Positions 38,490 through 49,094 are shown, numbered from the stretch's first letter. The stretch: 64,000 nt of DNA from Chrysogorgia sp. JL179-B06 (GCA_035772405.1 JAYKKM010000439.1:10891501-10955500), one strand, 5' to 3'. Notes: generated by a model not told the origin, from the letters alone. Made by a program: numbers and translations.

Positions 38490-38757
38490 GACATGTTAGT
38501 AACTTGGCAAAATTCTCGCCGTTAAAACTTGGTGCTTTGCTTCGAAACCGTTCCTCGCTTCGAAAACACCAGGAAAATCGGTGGTATTGTCTCCATCACT
38601 CTGTACAACGGCTGGCAGAACCATTTCTTCGTTGGGTCGCACCACTACTGTGTCTTTCAGGGTGACCCGGCAAACACAAGGTGGCTTTGCTTGGTATCGA
38701 AGAGCAACGATATGTTCACCCGCATGGAGGGAGCCTGTTTTTAGGTTTATTAAAGTC
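38490..38757 (-). pseudogene. possible retroelement Pol fragment (post-protease region)
   Basis: A minus-strand frame of about 85 residues reads GSLHAGEHIVALRYQAKPPC, VTLKDTVVVRPNEEMVLPAV and ends ILPSY then stop. The KDTVVVRPNEEMVLPAVV wording resembles the spacer between protease and reverse transcriptase in some invertebrate retroelements. This is recognition by flavour only, and no catalytic motif is present. Confidence 0.3.
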
Positions 38758-38760
38758 CAT

Positions 38761-39010
38761 TAACCCTTCAATTGTCTTATTGTTGTTTTGGGAGGGGTTA
38801 AATACCCCCTCCCATAACTCTTCTTCTTCGTCGCAACACCAATTTTCCTTATCATCATCATCGTCTTCATCGTCATCTTTGTCATCATCGTCTTCTTCTT
38901 CATCATCATCATCTTCGTCATCATCACCGCCTTCATCACTGGCTTCATCACTGTCTTCGTTGCCTTCCCCATTCACCGCTTGTCTTTCTTCATCATCGCC
39001 TTCGTTTATG
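38761..39010. repeat. (TCA/TCT)n imperfect trinucleotide repeat
   Basis: Low-complexity ATC/TTC triplets fill 38815-39000. They produce poly-Ser on one strand and Asp/Glu-rich frames on the other. I see no family match beyond composition. Confidence 0.85.
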
Positions 39011-39439
39011 GGGTGGAAAAACCGTGTGTCAAACTCGTCAAAATCTCACACGATTTCTCCACCATCTTCTTTCCTCCATACAATATGCTCCATTTCTTTT
39101 TTCTTCTTCTTAGCTTCTTCTCTGGTTGTCTGTAGATCGTTTAGTTTGTACAGCGTTGAGCTTGCGTTTATATAATCACGTAGTGTTTATGCGTTACTAT
39201 AGTCACGACACCCAAGTTCATCCGAGGTGGGTGTTATGGTGTTTAAAAAATTTCGGGTATGTTAAAAGCAAAAGTCCAAACTCATATCATGACCTTATAT
39301 GGGTATCTATAGTCATGATAGTTATATGTCTAAAAATATAAAATCAAAGTCCAACAAATCACGCCATGATCTTATAGGGTTATGTATAGTCAACTTCGTT
39401 ATATGTTTAAATTTTAGTTATAAATTAATTTTAGACGTG

Positions 39440-40085
39440 TAAAATGAATGGTGTTTCACTACAATTGCTTGGTGCTCGCTGCCAATTTACTTAATTCGCC
39501 CTTCATCTTTTCAGTTTTGTTGCGAAGCGCTGTTTACGATGCTTTATTGCCGTCTGTTCTAAGCCAGCTTGTTTACCTATATCTGGTTAAATTGCTTGCT
39601 TGCTTTGCTTATCCGTTGCTCTCTGCAGAATAGTTATTTCACGGAGAACTTGGTTTGTTCGTATATTTGCTTGGTGCTAGCTGTCGATTTACCGCTTATC
39701 AACTAGACATTGTTTACAACCTTGCTATAAGTGCCTTAATTCGCCCTTCATCTTTTCAGTTTTGTTTACGCTACTTTATTACCGTCTGTTCCAAGTCAGC
39801 TTGTTTACCTATATCTGGTTAAATTTCTTGGTTGCTTTGCTTATCCGTTGCTCTCTGCAGGATAGTTATTTCACGGAGACCTTGGTTTGTTCGTACATTG
39901 CTTTGTGCTCGCTGTCAATTTGCCGCTTATCATAAGTGCCCTCGACATTCATCTTATCAGTTTGTTGCGAAGCGCCGTTTACGCTGCTTTATTGCCGTCT
40001 CTATACTAAGCAGCCCGCTTGTTTACTTATATCTGACTGCCATTTTACCGCTTATCTATAAGTGCCCGCGCCATTCATCCCACCT
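39440..40085. repeat. tandem repeat, about 210-245 bp period
   Basis: Landmarks TTAATTCGCCCTTCATCTTT (39491, 39736), CAGCTTGTTTACCTATATCT, GCTTATCCGTTGCTCTCTGC and TAGTTATTTCACGGAGA recur at the same spacing, with a third shorter copy from about 39943. First of several tandem blocks in a GC-richer region. Confidence 0.8.
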
Positions 40086-40329
40086 GGCACGTTTTGCGTA
40101 GGATGTACTCCGCACTCCTTACTATAACTTCGAACTGTTAAATATTTTCCTGTTGTAGATCGCTTGTTTTCCTTACCTCGTATGATTGGTTGTTGTCTCA
40201 TCGGTTCGTTGTCCCGGGTTCTAGGGTTTTCTTCGGCTCACTCCCCCCCTGATATCCTAGTTTTCCCCCGGTTATGCCTTGTGCATTGCGAGTTCGTATA
40301 GACCGTCGTGGGGGTCTTCCCTCCCAGGA

Positions 40330-40400
40330 GTTTCGCTTTGTGCTATTATAATAATAATAATAATAACCAACTTTATTTATGAGGGTGAAACACATAACAG
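40330..40400 (-). mobile_element. LINE 3' end remnant
   Basis: On the minus strand, GTTTCACCCTCATAAATAAA is followed by GTTG and a run of ATT triplets. This looks like the tail of a CR1/L2-type element. The coding part is not present next to it. Confidence 0.45.
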
Positions 40401-40769
40401 TTAAAAACTGAATAACCAGTGGCCCTATTACTTCGTTCCCCTATTACTTCGTTCTGCAATGTATTATTGTTTACGCTGACCATGGCGTCAACGACTCACC
40501 CCTCGGGCGGTTCTTGTTCTAAGCTGGCCACAGCCCCATGAGTGCTCTCTGTTTGTACTGGTAATGACTTACCCCTGGTGTACTTAAACTTACAATCACT
40601 TTCACACGAACACACCTTCGTTGTCCCAATGCATGCAAGTATCCGATTCCCCCACAATAATCAGGTGCTGTCCATTATCAGGTGCTGTCCATTTTTTTGT
40701 GCGCTGATCCCTGATACATGCTTCAACATAATTTGTGTTATTTTAATTGTCAGTTTTTCATGTGCCGCG

Positions 40770-41540
40770 CGGCACTTGATGTGTCTCAGCTTGCCATTGC
40801 CTATGCCCCTGATGTGTCTCTGGTTACACTTGCTGCTAACTCCCGGTGTCCAATTGCTGCTGCACTTCGCGTGTTTTCAGGTTGCAATTGCTGCTGTGCC
40901 TGTCCTGCCTTATACGTTCAATTGCCACCACACCAACCGGGTCTTACCTCCGCTACCCAGGGTCTTACCTCCGCTACCCTGGATTTTACCTTCTCTACCC
41001 TTCCACCTCACCTGTGTCTTGGGGTGCCAATTGCCATGCCACACCTGATGTGTCTCAAGTTACATTTGCCGCCGCGCCAATTGCCATGCCACACCTGATG
41101 TGTCTCAAGTTACATTTGCCGCAGTGCCAATTGCCATGCCGCACGTTACAGTTGCTGCTACGCCGGATGTGTCCCGGGCTCTAACTGCTGCTGCTGCTGC
41201 ACTTCGCGTGTTTCAGGTTCAAATTGCTGCTGCGCCTGCCCTGCCTTAGGTTAAATTTGCCACCACACCTGATGCGTCTCGAAGTTCCAAGTGCTACGAC
41301 ACCTGACCAATTGCCATGCCACACCTGATGTGTCTCATCTTACATTTGCCGCCGCCCCTGGGTTTTTAGCTGCTGCTGCTGCTCAGGTTGCACTCGCTGA
41401 TGCTGTGTCTCGGATTATAATTGCCAATGCACCTCCTGGGACTCAGATACATTTGCTGCGACACCTCAGTTGTTTCAGATTACAATTGCCATGGCGCCTG
41501 TTCTGTCTCAAGTTACAAAAGGTTGCGGCCCTGATGTGTC
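40770..41540. repeat. 50-bp minisatellite, partly decayed
   Basis: Clear copies of a 50-base unit (CCAATTGCCATGCCACACCT, GATGTGTCTCAAGTTACATT) start at 41027, 41077 and 41127, with a further piece at 41308. Looser copies of the GATGTGTCTC and TTGCTGCTGC words extend from 40770 to 41540. The open frames here are repeat artefacts. Confidence 0.75.
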
Positions 41541-42402
41541 TCACGTAGTTTGAAGTTCTTTTACGCGTCCTGTCGCTCGGTAGCAACATGGTGTTTGGTC
41601 AACAATCTCATCAGCTGTACGTTCCGGACGTCTGAGCTCATGCACTTTCTGCAAAGTCTTACCCGCATGGCCGGTCTCCACCATGTTATTTTCACCGCGC
41701 TTCGCACGCCCGTTAGAGTAACTGCGCTGCTGACGCTTTATTTCACTTTCGGATGCTGGAATACCGCTGCTCGACCACGACAGCTTCCGGACGCTTTGCT
41801 ATACAGCTTTCTGGTTACCTTCTGATAACGACCTTAAATCGTAGGCCCTCAGAACCCCTATCATTGGGCTTCTAGCCTGTTGGGGGTAGTCCGTTCACCT
41901 GAACGAGTGATAAATCTAAAACAAAAACTTCGGGTCAGTGAGTTCGCTTGTTCGGAGAACTTCGTCGCATCTGGTACATGAACACCTGCAGGATTAGACC
42001 AGGAAACGCGTCGTGGACTACGGGTGGAGGAGAACAAATATCGAAGGGAAGAATCGCTGGACCAATGCGGTCCATGATGATGCGGGTAGCCAGTGATGCG
42101 GGTAGCCAGCCAAGACGAGAAAGTTACCTAACTCCCCTCTGGGATAGAATGGACCGGGGCCAGCTAATGACGATCTGGTGATGAGCATCGGATATGACAA
42201 TAACGCAAAAGGGCGGCGGCCAAGCAGATACAGTACATGTAGGTTGGCTAGACAGACCTGCAAGTATTATACAACCTCGATGGAATGGGGCAGGCTTTGA
42301 TATCTTCAAGAAGAGCCGTGAGTGACCACAGGGGTGGGAAAACGCCTTTGGGCAGGTTTCGTGCCTCGAATCCCTTCTCCAGCTTAGCTGGAGGGTGGCG
42401 TT
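41541..42402. other. GC-richer stretch, no gene recognised
   Basis: Coding potential was inspected in all frames without finding a known motif. A short direct repeat (GATGCGGGTAGCCAG) is doubled near 42080-42105. The stretch leads into a repeat with a second copy at 43.9/46.7 kb and may be part of the same long element. Confidence 0.35.
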
Positions 42403-42682
42403 GGAGAGGGTAATTCTCGGCAACATTGTAACAAGTTAGTTTGGGAGTTTAGGCTCGCCTGGGCTGCTCTACCTATGAGACCGCTCCCGTCGTTGTGGAT
42501 CTCTGGGTCCTGTAAACTGTTCCTCAGCTATTAGCGTAAAACCCTCTCCGACAGAGCTAGACCCTCCAAAGGTTGAATTGGTTCAGGACACTGTGCCCAA
42601 GTAGGTGCGGTTTCATACAGCGTATGGTCAGGAATCGCGGGGCTATCGGGGGTGCTACCGCAGACTCTTGCATGAATGTTAA
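42403..42682. repeat. repeat R, uninterrupted copy
   Basis: Runs from GGAGAGGGTAATTCTCGG to TCTTGCATGAATGTTAA. A second copy exists in two halves, 43938-44075 and 46728-46858, separated by a LINE carrying a DNA transposon. This copy therefore shows the unoccupied state. At the joint it reads GCGTAAAACCCTCTCCGACA, of which about 12 bases are missing in the interrupted copy. Confidence 0.9.
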
Positions 42683-42981
42683 ATGATTTATGCAATAAAA
42701 ATAATTAACATCATGCAAAGTAAGTGTGCTGCCGGTCTTGTGGTCCCTTGGGACCCTATAGGTATTCAGGGTGTGTGCACTGAATGCCTTACGTCAATGC
42801 AAAACTCGTGGCATCTGACGGTCCTCGACTTCAGGGCTTATTCGTGCGCTGTCCGTCGTACACGATACTTCGTTCCCTCCCACCCAACCCTCATTTAACA
42901 TAGCTCATTATTGTGCTCCCGTGCTTCGGACTGTGCTACTTTGCTTTCATTCAGCTGTTGCTTACTGGCTAGCTGCTAGTG

Positions 42982-43260
42982 CGGGTCCGTACTGGGCAAC
43001 GTCGCCGTACAGTCGTTGGGGGACTGTATTTGTGCTCCCTGCTGTTGCTCAGTCGTGTGGGGGTCCTCTGGGTCCGTACTGGGCAACACCGCCGTACAGT
43101 CGTTGGGGGACTCTATTTGTGCTCCCTGCTGTTGCTCAGTCGTGTGGGAGGTCTTCCGGTTCAACTGCTGCTAGCGCTTGTGCGGGTCCGTATATTCTGC
43201 AACGTTGTTTATCGTTTAGCCGTTGGGGGACTGTATTTGCGCTATGTCTTTGCTTGCATA
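42982..43260. repeat. 87-bp tandem duplication plus diverged third copy
   Basis: GGTCCGTACTGGGCAAC ... GTACAGTCGTTGGGGGACT ... GCTCCCTGCTGTTGCTCAGT occurs from 42984 and again from 43071, with a diverged copy from 43185. Confidence 0.85.
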
Positions 43261-43299
43261 TTATCGGCAGCTGCCAGTATTTGCTTTCATCTGCGGGCT

Positions 43300-43640
43300 A
43301 ACTTATTTTATGTTTGTCTCCTGTTCTGCTGCATGTGTTTTCTCCATCGCACCAGTAAATTTGGTTCGCTGCTTAGCTACTATTTTAATGTTAGTGTGTG
43401 TACAATCGCGCCAGTACATCTGGTTTGTTCCCCGGCTATTCTGGGTGACTTAATTTAATTATGTTTTGTCTCCTGTTTTGTTGCGCATGTGTTTACTGTG
43501 TATAAAGTAATATTGCTGCTCGGCTACTCCGGGTGATATTTTACTGTTAGTGTGTACAATCGCGCCAGTAGAACTGGTCTGCTCCCCAGCTATCCTGGGT
43601 GATAACTAAAATGCTTGTTTGTCTCCTGTTCTGCTGCATG
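43300..43640. repeat. 150-bp tandem repeat, three copies
   Basis: TGTCTCCTGTTCTGCTGCAT-type words start near 43311, 43461 and 43611. CGCGCCAGTA and CCGGCTATTCTGGGTGA words recur in phase. Confidence 0.8.
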
Positions 43641-43937
43641 TGTTTACTGTGTGAAATCTCTTTTGTTGTTCCATCAACTTAAATGTCGTCTGTTCTTGTG
43701 CATGTTCGCAGCTATATTCTCTTCACAGCAATGCTCCTAAAGCAATCCTCCATAGGAAATGTCCCAGTCATCTCCATCCTCTAGCTTGATGTGGCTCTGG
43801 TTTGGGATCAAACTTCAAGGTCGGGCCTTGTTTGGTTCCCTGCAGGCATTGTGCAGGCGGTAGGCTGTAGTAGGGGTAATTTGTTATTATACGGTAAGTT
43901 TTTTCTCCACTTTATGTGTGACAGTAGTTCTGGTCAG

Positions 43938-44075
43938 GAGAGGGTAATTCTCGGGAACATTGTAACAAGTTAGTTGGGGAGTTTAGGCTCGCCTGGGGCT
44001 GCTCTACCTATGAGACCGCTCCCGTCTTTGTGGATCTCTGGGTCCTGTAAACTGTTCCTCAGCTATTAGCGTAAA
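43938..44075. repeat. repeat R, left half of interrupted copy
   Basis: Matches 42403-42540 with a few differences, ending at CTATTAGCGTAAA where the LINE tail begins. Confidence 0.9.
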
Positions 44076-44351
44076 TAATAATAATAATAATAATTACAGT
44101 ATTCTTAATATACGCATTTAGCTACGCCTCAATGCGTTTACAATGATTTGATAAATCTTAAAACTAGTATGTAGCTTACTTACAATCATAATATAATACA
44201 ATATACAGGATAAAAATGTACATAAGTATAAAATAATTATAGAATGTATCAATAAGGATAAGAATTAAGTACATAAGTATAGAATAGCTGTAAAAAAGGA
44301 TCATTAAAAAGGTAGGTCTTAATCATAGATTTAAATGAGTTTATACAACTA

Positions 44352-45979
44352 CACCTTTTTCAGGGCGAATTCAGAAATATCCAAAGGGATTTCAGACCTG
44401 TCCAAATGATATTCAGATTTGTCATGTGAATTTCAGATATGTCCAAATGATAATCAGACATATCCAATGGGATTTCAGACCTTTACAAATGATAATCAGA
44501 AATATCCAAAGGGATTTCAGACCGTGTCAAATGATATTCAGATTTGTCTAGCCATTCAAGGGATTATCGCAAGACGGTTCAGGTATACTGTAGTGAAAAA
44601 GAATGCCGCGTGGACCCTATACTCGAATAGCACTTGCCGACAGAGAGAGGATTGTGAGAGTGGCTAATAACGGAGGAAATTGGCGAGAGCTTGCTGAGCA
44701 GCTTGGGGTAAAATACAAAACTGCATACACGTGGATTCGAGCTGATGCCGAACATCCAAAACCCAAAGGGGGAAGTCGAAAAAAGTTGACCGACGACCAG
44801 ATCGACCATGTTATCACCATGATTGAACGGGACCCTGGTCTCACCTTAAAGCAATTGTCAGAGAGGACAGAACAAGAATTAGGCGTCAACGTTTGTAAGT
44901 CAACGATACATAACTACTTGGAAGGGAAGCTCATAACCCTAAAGAAGGCACATGCTATGCCTGCGACTATGAACAATGATGCCAACAAGGAGTTGAGGCG
45001 GCAGTATGTGGACAGGATCAGTCAGTACATGAGGGACGGCAAAATCATTATTTGGATGGATGAGACTAACCTTAACCTGTTCTGCCGACGGTCGCAAGGT
45101 CGCGCCCACGTAGGTGACAGGGCAGTTATGACTCTGCCAACCTCTAAAGGCCCAAATGTTCATGTTATCTGCGCGGTGTCGGCATATCAGATGATTTACG
45201 CCACACGGCGTCGTGGAGCCTTTAAATCGGATGCAGCAAAGGCGTGGATGTTGGAGATGCTCGAACGACTTCCCCATGGAGTACGAGTTGACGCTGTTGT
45301 TGTTGTTTGTGACAATGCACCTTGTCACTCTAAGTTCGAAGAATGTGTGACTGATCATCCAGGATTAATTGTGTGTCGTTTGGGACCGTATTCGCCACAG
45401 TTGAACCCCGTGGAGACAATCTGGAGCAAAATGAAAGCTTTAGTCAAACAGCAAATGAGAGTCCCTCAAGTCCAACCTCCAGGAGTCGGTGAACAGCGAT
45501 TGGTATATGTCGAAGAAGCGATCGATGATGCCATGGACCAAATTACTGCAGGGGACATTGTGAATGCAGGCCAACATGCTCACGGTTTCTTTCAGCGCGC
45601 GCTGAACTTGGAGGACATGGATGTCGGTGCATGAGTTCGTACATGTGGGCATATTCCTTATTGACAGCTACAGTAGCTTATTTCGGTTGTGTTGTAATAA
45701 TGATTTGTGTGGAGGTGGTATATGCCACATGTGTGTATGTAATTATACGTAATAGAACGAGAACGTTTGAACTTCATGATTGTGTGCTGTTCTGAATTAC
45801 ATTTGAACCTATCTGAAATGCATTTAGACTTTTCTGAATTCGATCTGGACTTTCTGAAATTCATTTGGATATTTCTGAACTTGATTTCAACTATCTGAAA
45901 TTCATTTAGCATTTTCTGAATGCGATCTGGACTATCTGAAAATCATTTGAATCGTTCTGAATTCGGCCTGAAAAAGGTG
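44352..45979 (+). mobile_element. complete IS630/Tc1-type DNA transposon
   Basis: The element is 1,628 bases, flanked by TA on both sides (44350-44351, 45980-45981). Inverted ends are CACCTTTTTCAGG followed by a CGAATTCAGAA-type word on both sides. Between the ends and the gene, each side carries an array of roughly 22-base subterminal repeats (TTCAGA...GTCCAAATGATA on the left, the inverse with CATTTGGA/TTTCTGAA on the right). The transposase gene at 44603-45634 is uninterrupted. Excision restores the LINE reading frame exactly, which fixes the borders. Confidence 0.93.
44603..45634 (+). CDS. IS630/Tc1-superfamily DDE transposase
   Basis: This 343-residue protein would catalyse cut-and-paste transposition into TA sites. 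Residues about 10-115 form tandem helix-turn-helix domains (RERIVRVANNGGNWRELAEQ, GVKYKTAYTWIR, LTLKQLSERTEQEL, VCKSTIHNYLEG). The catalytic DDE triad is visible: D153 in IIWMDETNLNLF, D237 in VVCDNAPCHS and E271 in PYSPQLNPVETIWSKMK, with 33 residues between the last two. The C-terminus ends ALNLEDMDVGA. No frameshift or early stop is present, and the first Met sits just before the helix-turn-helix, so the gene may be functional. The wording seems closer to IS630-like transposases remembered from oomycetes and fungi than to classical animal Tc1. That comparison is from memory. Confidence 0.95.
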   Translation: MPRGPYTRIALADRERIVRVANNGGNWRELAEQLGVKYKTAYTWIRADAEHPKPKGGSRKKLTDDQIDHVITMIERDPGLTLKQLSERTEQELGVNVCKSTIHNYLEGKLITLKKAHAMPATMNNDANKELRRQYVDRISQYMRDGKIIIWMDETNLNLFCRRSQGRAHVGDRAVMTLPTSKGPNVHVICAVSAYQMIYATRRRGAFKSDAAKAWMLEMLERLPHGVRVDAVVVVCDNAPCHSKFEECVTDHPGLIVCRLGPYSPQLNPVETIWSKMKALVKQQMRVPQVQPPGVGEQRLVYVEEAIDDAMDQITAGDIVNAGQHAHGFFQRALNLEDMDVGA

Positions 45980-46727
45980 TAGTACTTCTTATACTTTCTG
46001 GAAGGCTATTCCATAGTTTAGTTACAGCTATAGAGAATGCCCTGTCACCATAGGTAGTGGTGTACGATTTAGGGACAACTAGTAGACTTTGTGTATTAGA
46101 ACGTAAAGAACGACTAGGAACATAAGGTTCTAGCAGGTTAATTAGATATGATGGGGCGCAACCGTTAATAATCTTGAAAGCAGTCAGTAAAACTTTAAAT
46201 ATTATTCTATGTTTTACAGGGAGCCAATGTAGGTTACGTAGGGTAGGAGTTATATGGTCCCTAATCTTTGATTTCATCACTAATCTAGCTGCTGAGTTCT
46301 GTAGGCGTTGTAATTTACCTATCTCTTTCTCTGGTAGTCCATACAATAAGCTATTGCAATAATCTAACTTTGATGTTATGAAGGCATGGACTAGACGTTC
46401 TGTACTAGACTGATCGAGATATTTTCTAACTCTTCCAATATTTCTGAGAGCTAGTGAAGCAGAGCGACAAATACCATTAACATGGCTAGACATAGTGAGA
46501 TGTTGGTCGAAGATTACTCCGAGATTTCGTGCTTCCTTACTGGTAGGTACTAAATACTGACTTATATTAATGCCAGCTATAGAAGTATTAGATGAGAACC
46601 TAGAATAGAAATGTACAATTTCGGTTTTGGTAGGGTTACAGCTAAGTTTGTTGTCTAAGAAAAAGGCCTGAATGTCAACGATACATTGTTCAAGATTAAC
46701 TATAGCAGAATGTCTGTTATCTGGATT

Positions 46728-46858
46728 CAGAGCTACACCCTCCAAAGGTTGAATTGGTTCAGGACACTATGCCCAAGTAGGTGCGGTTCCATACAGCGTA
46801 TGGTCAGGAATCGCGGGGCTATCGGGGGTGCTACCGCAGACTCTTGCATGAATGTTAA
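46728..46858. repeat. repeat R, right half of interrupted copy
   Basis: Matches 42552-42682 from CAGAGCTA to GAATGTTAA. The AT-rich gene array begins directly after it. Confidence 0.9.
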
Positions 46859-47250
46859 CGATGTTTAAAGTTTTTTTTCAATTCTTTCTTTTTTATATTT
46901 TGTTTAACTAAAATAAAACGACCGTCCTTCTCTATTAATTGAACAACTTTTCCAACTAATGAGGTTGCATCGTCATCAACACTGGTTATTATAGTTTTTC
47001 CACCAAATAATGTATTGTCATAATTCATAACCTCAACTTTTACATTATATTTAGTATAACTCCTCATTAGTCGGTGTTTATTTTTATTAAATTCAAGTAA
47101 TTTTAATAGATATATAGGTCTTGAACCAGTTATAGAAAATGGTGAAAGATATTCCTGATGTTCCAAATATTTCGTGGCGTTTTCGTTCTTGTCGCGACGA
47201 AACCAAATTTCTCTATGTTCATCAAACACACTCATTATTCCACAATTCAA
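46855..47250 (-). CDS. small protein of the AT-rich array, member 1
   Basis: 131 residues, uninterrupted. The C-terminal half (KVEVMNYDN, VDDDATSLVGKVVQLIEK, GRFILVKQN) has the same layout as the end of member 3 (DDDLIGEYVVFI, EMYKLVKK). The stop codon lies in the flanking repeat R, so the natural C-terminus may have been lost at the array border. No signal peptide or membrane segment is apparent. Function unknown. Confidence 0.45.
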   Translation of the reverse strand: MNCGIMSVFDEHREIWFRRDKNENATKYLEHQEYLSPFSITGSRPIYLLKLLEFNKNKHRLMRSYTKYNVKVEVMNYDNTLFGGKTIITSVDDDATSLVGKVVQLIEKDGRFILVKQNIKKKELKKNFKHR

Positions 47251-47259
47251 TTTTATATG

Positions 47260-47558
47260 TTAAATTGTTAATTTGAACGTCTTTATACATGAACAAGATA
47301 AATCCGCTGTTGAAAAACTTTTTATATATTCTTTATAGCACCATTCTTTCTTTCCAAAAATAAATATATTTCAAACAATTGATATGTTTGAAAAATTGGT
47401 ATTGATGATTTAATTTCCTTACACTCCAATAATTGTATTTTTCCTGTATATTCTTTATTTCGTGTAGCTGTTATTATTTGATCATATCTCACAAATTTAA
47501 ATATACAATCATCCTCAAGATGATTAGATACACACGTCAATAATTCACAAGCATTCAT
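47260..47558 (-). pseudogene. small protein of the AT-rich array, member 2 (frameshift)
   Basis: Starts MNACELLTCVSNHLEDD. It carries the family core KIQLLECKEI followed by FQTYQLFEIYLFLERKNG. The first frame stops near 47322 and a second frame carries on to a stop at 47260. Core pattern: LLEC, about 12 residues, a Y-x-L-F strand, then a charged turn. Confidence 0.4.
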
Positions 47559-47693
47559 TTCAAAAAACTAATAAAAAATCAAAACACACACTGTTTTATA
47601 GCAAACAAACAGTTTTTCATTTCTTATAAAAAATAATTACAAAAATATTTTCTTAACAAGTTCATCTTCTAAGAGTTTAGTTTGTGAGATCAT

Positions 47694-48045
47694 TTATTTT
47701 TTCACCAACTTATACATTTCTCGATCTTCACTAAAAAATGTTATAAACACAACATATTCCCCGATAAGATCATCGTCCTTTTGAATGGGTGGTGGTTTGT
47801 AAGGAATGTATTCATGCAATATCGTTGTTTTAAAAAGCCATATATCTTTTTCTTGAGGTAATCTGAATCTTGTAGCTGTTTTTACCAGATGAATAAGTTG
47901 GGATTCTATATTATCATCTTTAAAAAAACAATCATAACCATTATAAATACTCAGTCCAGTGCAGCAACTTCAAATTGGAATAATGATAATCATCTAGCAA
48001 GAGTTTCAAAAATACATAAAAACAATCATCCTCAAATTTAAACAT
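47694..48045 (-). pseudogene. small protein of the AT-rich array, member 3 (frameshift)
   Basis: Starts MFKFEDDCFYVFLKLLLDD. The first frame ends at a stop near 47940 and a longer second frame (FRLPQEKDIWLFKTTILHEY, DDDLIGEYVVFI) ends with KLVKK and a stop at 47694. Total coding length of about 115 residues is similar to member 1, to which the C-terminus compares best. Confidence 0.4.
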
Positions 48046-48218
48046 TTTTTTTCACCTCTCTTTCTTGGGTATCATTGCATGTGAATAGTTTCCTTTGTTG
48101 TTACTCCTTTATATAGAAGTGATGGTGAAGTTCCACTAAAAACTATAGACACTCACCAACGAAAATTTACCATTAAAAATCCAACAATCACTCTTTTCAA
48201 CCAATTCTTTATTTTCCA

Positions 48219-48458
48219 TTATTCTGTCTGTTTAAACTGAATAAAACGGCCCTTCAAATGCGAGCAATCGTTTGTTACATAAGTATATATATACTGATCA
48301 TCGCTACCCATTTCACATAGATATAATAATTACTTATAATGTTTCTCGTTATTATCAAAATACATCATCAAATATTCTTCACACGATAACAACATCACAT
48401 TAGATTTTTTATAAATTTCTGAAAGATGTTCTGGCGGTACATAACTCGGGTCATCCAT
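48219..48458 (-). pseudogene. small protein of the AT-rich array, member 4 (frameshift)
   Basis: Starts MDDPSYVPPEHLSEIYKK with the core NVMLLSCEEY and NNEKHYK. After a one-base break the second frame reads LLYLCEMGSDDQYIYTYV and GRFIQF, the family's C-terminal signature. Its stop overlaps a following ATG as TAATG. Confidence 0.45.
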
Positions 48459-48588
48459 TCTTTTTCATAAAAAACAAACAAATACGTTATATTTATATTC
48501 GTTTTCTTTTTTTATTTTAAATAAAAAATAAAACCATACTTTATTTTATTTTATTTAGGACAAAACAATGTATTTATGATATAAGAAA

Positions 48589-48891
48589 TTAAATGACATC
48601 AAATAAGTAGTGTTTGTTAAGATGTACATTTTTACCCAATTTATCTAATAGTGATGAATCAAAACATGTCTTAAAATAACATTCATTAATATCGTCTTTA
48701 AAGTATAAATGATACATTTGTATAGAATCTTGTTCTGGTTTTGGAATAGCTATAGAATCTATTAAACGCAGTGTTCGTTTGTTACATATTGTTTTAAACA
48801 GTATTAATCCAGTTTCTTGAAGACAATTCTTCATTTTCTTTAAGTCGTTGTCTTTACGTAAATCTGTTTTAGAATCTAACTGCAGTTCCAA
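48589..48891 (-). CDS. small protein of the AT-rich array, member 5
   Basis: 100 residues, uninterrupted. Contains TLRLIDSIAIPKPEQD, MYHLYFKDD and LDKLGKNVHL, lining up with the family's L-L-x-C, FYKL-x-x-C and IGKFV positions, though most Cys are replaced. Its start overlaps the end of member 6 by 23 bases in another frame. Confidence 0.5.
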   Translation of the reverse strand: MELQLDSKTDLRKDNDLKKMKNCLQETGLILFKTICNKRTLRLIDSIAIPKPEQDSIQMYHLYFKDDINECYFKTCFDSSLLDKLGKNVHLNKHYLFDVI

Positions 48892-49094
48892 TCAGGTTTG
48901 TCTGATCATTAGATGAATAGGTATATATATACTTTGGAACACCGTCGATTTTATCATTTTGTAATAATATTTTGTGAAGAAATAAATCATACGTATATCC
49001 TATTGTGTTTATTTTTTCACATTTATAAAATTAAATCTTCATCACCCAGAATTTCTATAATATTTTTGGGTAATGTGAATGAAGGATTCTCCAT
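48869..49094 (-). pseudogene. small protein of the AT-rich array, member 6 (frameshift)
   Basis: Starts MENPSFTLPKNIIEILGD. A frame break near 49020 is followed by KCEKINTIGYTYDLF, PKYIYTYSSNDQ and LIGTAVRF then stop. The KYIYTY and LIG-x-x-V-x-F positions match members 4, 7 and 8. Confidence 0.45.

Larger units (their letters stand above)
44076..46727 (-). mobile_element. CR1/L2-like LINE, 5'-truncated, carrying a nested DNA transposon
   Basis: The element is read on the minus strand. Its RT C-terminal region is at 46725-45982: FFLDNKLSCNPTKTEIVHFY, ARNLGVIFDQHLTMSSHV, FITSKLDYCNSLLYGLP, KLQRLQNSAARLVM, LRNLHWLPVKHRIIFKVL and LWNSLPESIRST. The frame is cut by the transposon at 44352-45979 and resumes in phase at 44349 with SFKSMIKTYLFNDPF and a stop near 44280. 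A 3' UTR and an (ATT)n tail end at 44076. Taking out the transposon and one TA leaves a continuous frame. The 5' end is truncated within the RT, and the whole sits in repeat R. Confidence 0.85.

Noticed and set aside
38681..39175. Ser-rich plus-strand frame and Asp/Glu-rich minus-strand frame
   Set aside because: Both derive from an imperfect TCA/TCT trinucleotide repeat.
40542..41184. Several overlapping plus-strand frames over 100 codons
   Set aside because: They fall on the 50-bp minisatellite and related degenerate repeats, and no known domain appears.
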